Below, piece after piece: positions 63,119 to 64,000 of a DNA stretch of 64,000 nt. Positions within the stretch are counted from its first letter, which is position 1. Each line of letters begins with the position of its first letter. The notes under the pieces were generated by a model. It was not told where the DNA came from. It saw nothing but the letters and a program-made list of their open reading frames with translations, and ran no database searches. Location: contig JBBBDQ010001611.1 in the NCBI GenBank assembly GCA_037127315.1, forward strand, positions 1,240,001 to 1,304,000. Reading direction: 5' to 3'. The translations under genes were made by a program, and so were the position numbers. The stretch is from Ascarosepion bandense (Eukaryota > Mollusca > Cephalopoda > Sepiida > Sepiidae).

Positions 63119-64000
63119 CTGCCTTGTTATCTCCAGTTTGTCTTGTGTAATCTGCAATGTCTTGTCTAGTCTGCCTTGTTTTGTGTAGTCTGTCTTGTCT
63201 AGTCTACCGGCTGCCTTGTGATTTCTAGTCTGCAATATTTGTCTTGTCTAGTCTACCTTTCTGACTTCTGCCTTATCTTGACTAGTCTACCTTGTTATAT
63301 TTAACTGGCCTTGTTTTGTCTAGTCTGTTTTGTTTAGTCTGATGTGTCTTTTGTAATCTGCAAAGTCCTGTCTAGTCTACTTTCTGCCTTGTCTTGTCTA
63401 GTCTGCCTTCTGCCTTGTCTTGTCTATTCTGCCTTCTGCTTTGTCATGTCTAGTCTGCCTTCTGCCTTGTCTTGTCTAGTCTGCCTTCTGCCTTGTCTTG
63501 TCTAGTCTGCCTTCTGCTTTGTCTTGTCTAGTCTGCCTTCTGCCTTGTCATGTCTAGTCTGCCTTCTGCCTTGTCTAGTCTGCCTTCTGCTTTGTCATGT
63601 CTAGTCTGCCTTCTGCCTTGTCATGTCTAGTCTGCCTTCTGCTTTGTCATGTCTAGTCTGCCTTCTGCCTTGTCTTGTCTAGTCTGCCTTCTGCCTTGTC
63701 TTGTCTAGTCTGCATTCTGCCTTGTCTTGTCTAGTCTGCCTTCTGCCTTGTCTTGTCTAGTCTGCCTTCTGCCTTGTCATGTCTAGTCTGCCTTCTGCCT
63801 TGTCATGTCTAGTCTGCCTTCTGCCTTGTCTTGTCTTGTCTTGTCTTGTCTGCCTTCTGCTTTGTTATGTCTAGTCTGTTTTGTCTAGACTGCCTTGTCT
63901 TGTGTAATTGCAATATCTTGTCTAGTCTACCTTCTAACTATTGCCTTGTCTTGTTTACTCTACTTTGTTATGTCTAATTGGCCTTGTTTTGTCTTGTCTG
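63119..64000. repeat. 26-bp satellite, continuing past the window
   Basis: The unit TTGTCTTGTCTAGTCTGCCT TCTGCC repeats more regularly from 63390 on; before that it is irregular. It shares the core TTGTCTTGTCTARTCTG with the 78-bp satellite. Confidence 0.95.

Overview
The window looks like a non-coding, repeat-saturated piece of a metazoan nuclear genome. It is AT-rich, has no bacterial gene organisation and no convincing multi-exon host gene, and is built almost entirely of nested transposon relics and satellites. The mix (tRNA-headed SINEs, CR1/Jockey-type and RTE-type LINE 3' ends, Penelope-like elements with GIY-YIG domains, Tc1/mariner relics, GATA and TA arrays) resembles published descriptions of cephalopod genomes, so octopus or a relative is my best guess. 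That identification is inference; no species marker is visible. Most long open frames are artefacts of microsatellites and pyrimidine tracts. Family letters used here (SINE-A, SINE-D, LINE-A, LINE-R, family C, family H, unit K) are local labels. Layout: 0-15 kb carries SINE-A copies, a mariner pseudogene (about 5.99-6.86 kb), an internally deleted mariner copy (9.1-9.5 kb), LINE-A 3' tails (10.0-13.6 kb) and a decayed LINE ORF1 (13.7-14.5 kb). 15.5-17.8 kb is a GATA array bounded by LTR sequence and one exact 5-bp target duplication. 18-21 kb holds a LINE-A end, nested Tc1 relics and a family C insertion. 22-25.8 kb holds a 5S rRNA-like sequence abutting SINE-A, a second GATA-type array and the first unit K. 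26.5-27.1 kb is a 42-bp minisatellite. 28-38.9 kb is dominated by large inverted repeats, (TA)n tracts, LINE tails and Penelope-like fragments, including an open 270-codon frame with a GIY-YIG domain. A clean solo LTR lies at 38.9-39.25 kb. 40-47 kb has more SINEs, family C, Penelope fragments and two further unit K copies in tandem. 48.0-48.4 kb is a 30-bp repeat reading as a conserved 10-residue protein repeat. 48.8-55.9 kb has LINE-A ends, an insertion with an 8-bp duplication, a Penelope RT-endonuclease relic and two solo LTRs, one split by LINE-A. 60.5-64 kb is a large satellite interrupted by a LINE-R fragment. No genes here work together as a pathway; the coherent stories are element biology. 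One LTR family has TGTTGTGG/CCACAACA ends. Penelope-type ends carry hammerhead-like cores. SINEs are built from tRNA and possibly 5S rRNA. Tandem arrays grow inside or beside transposons.
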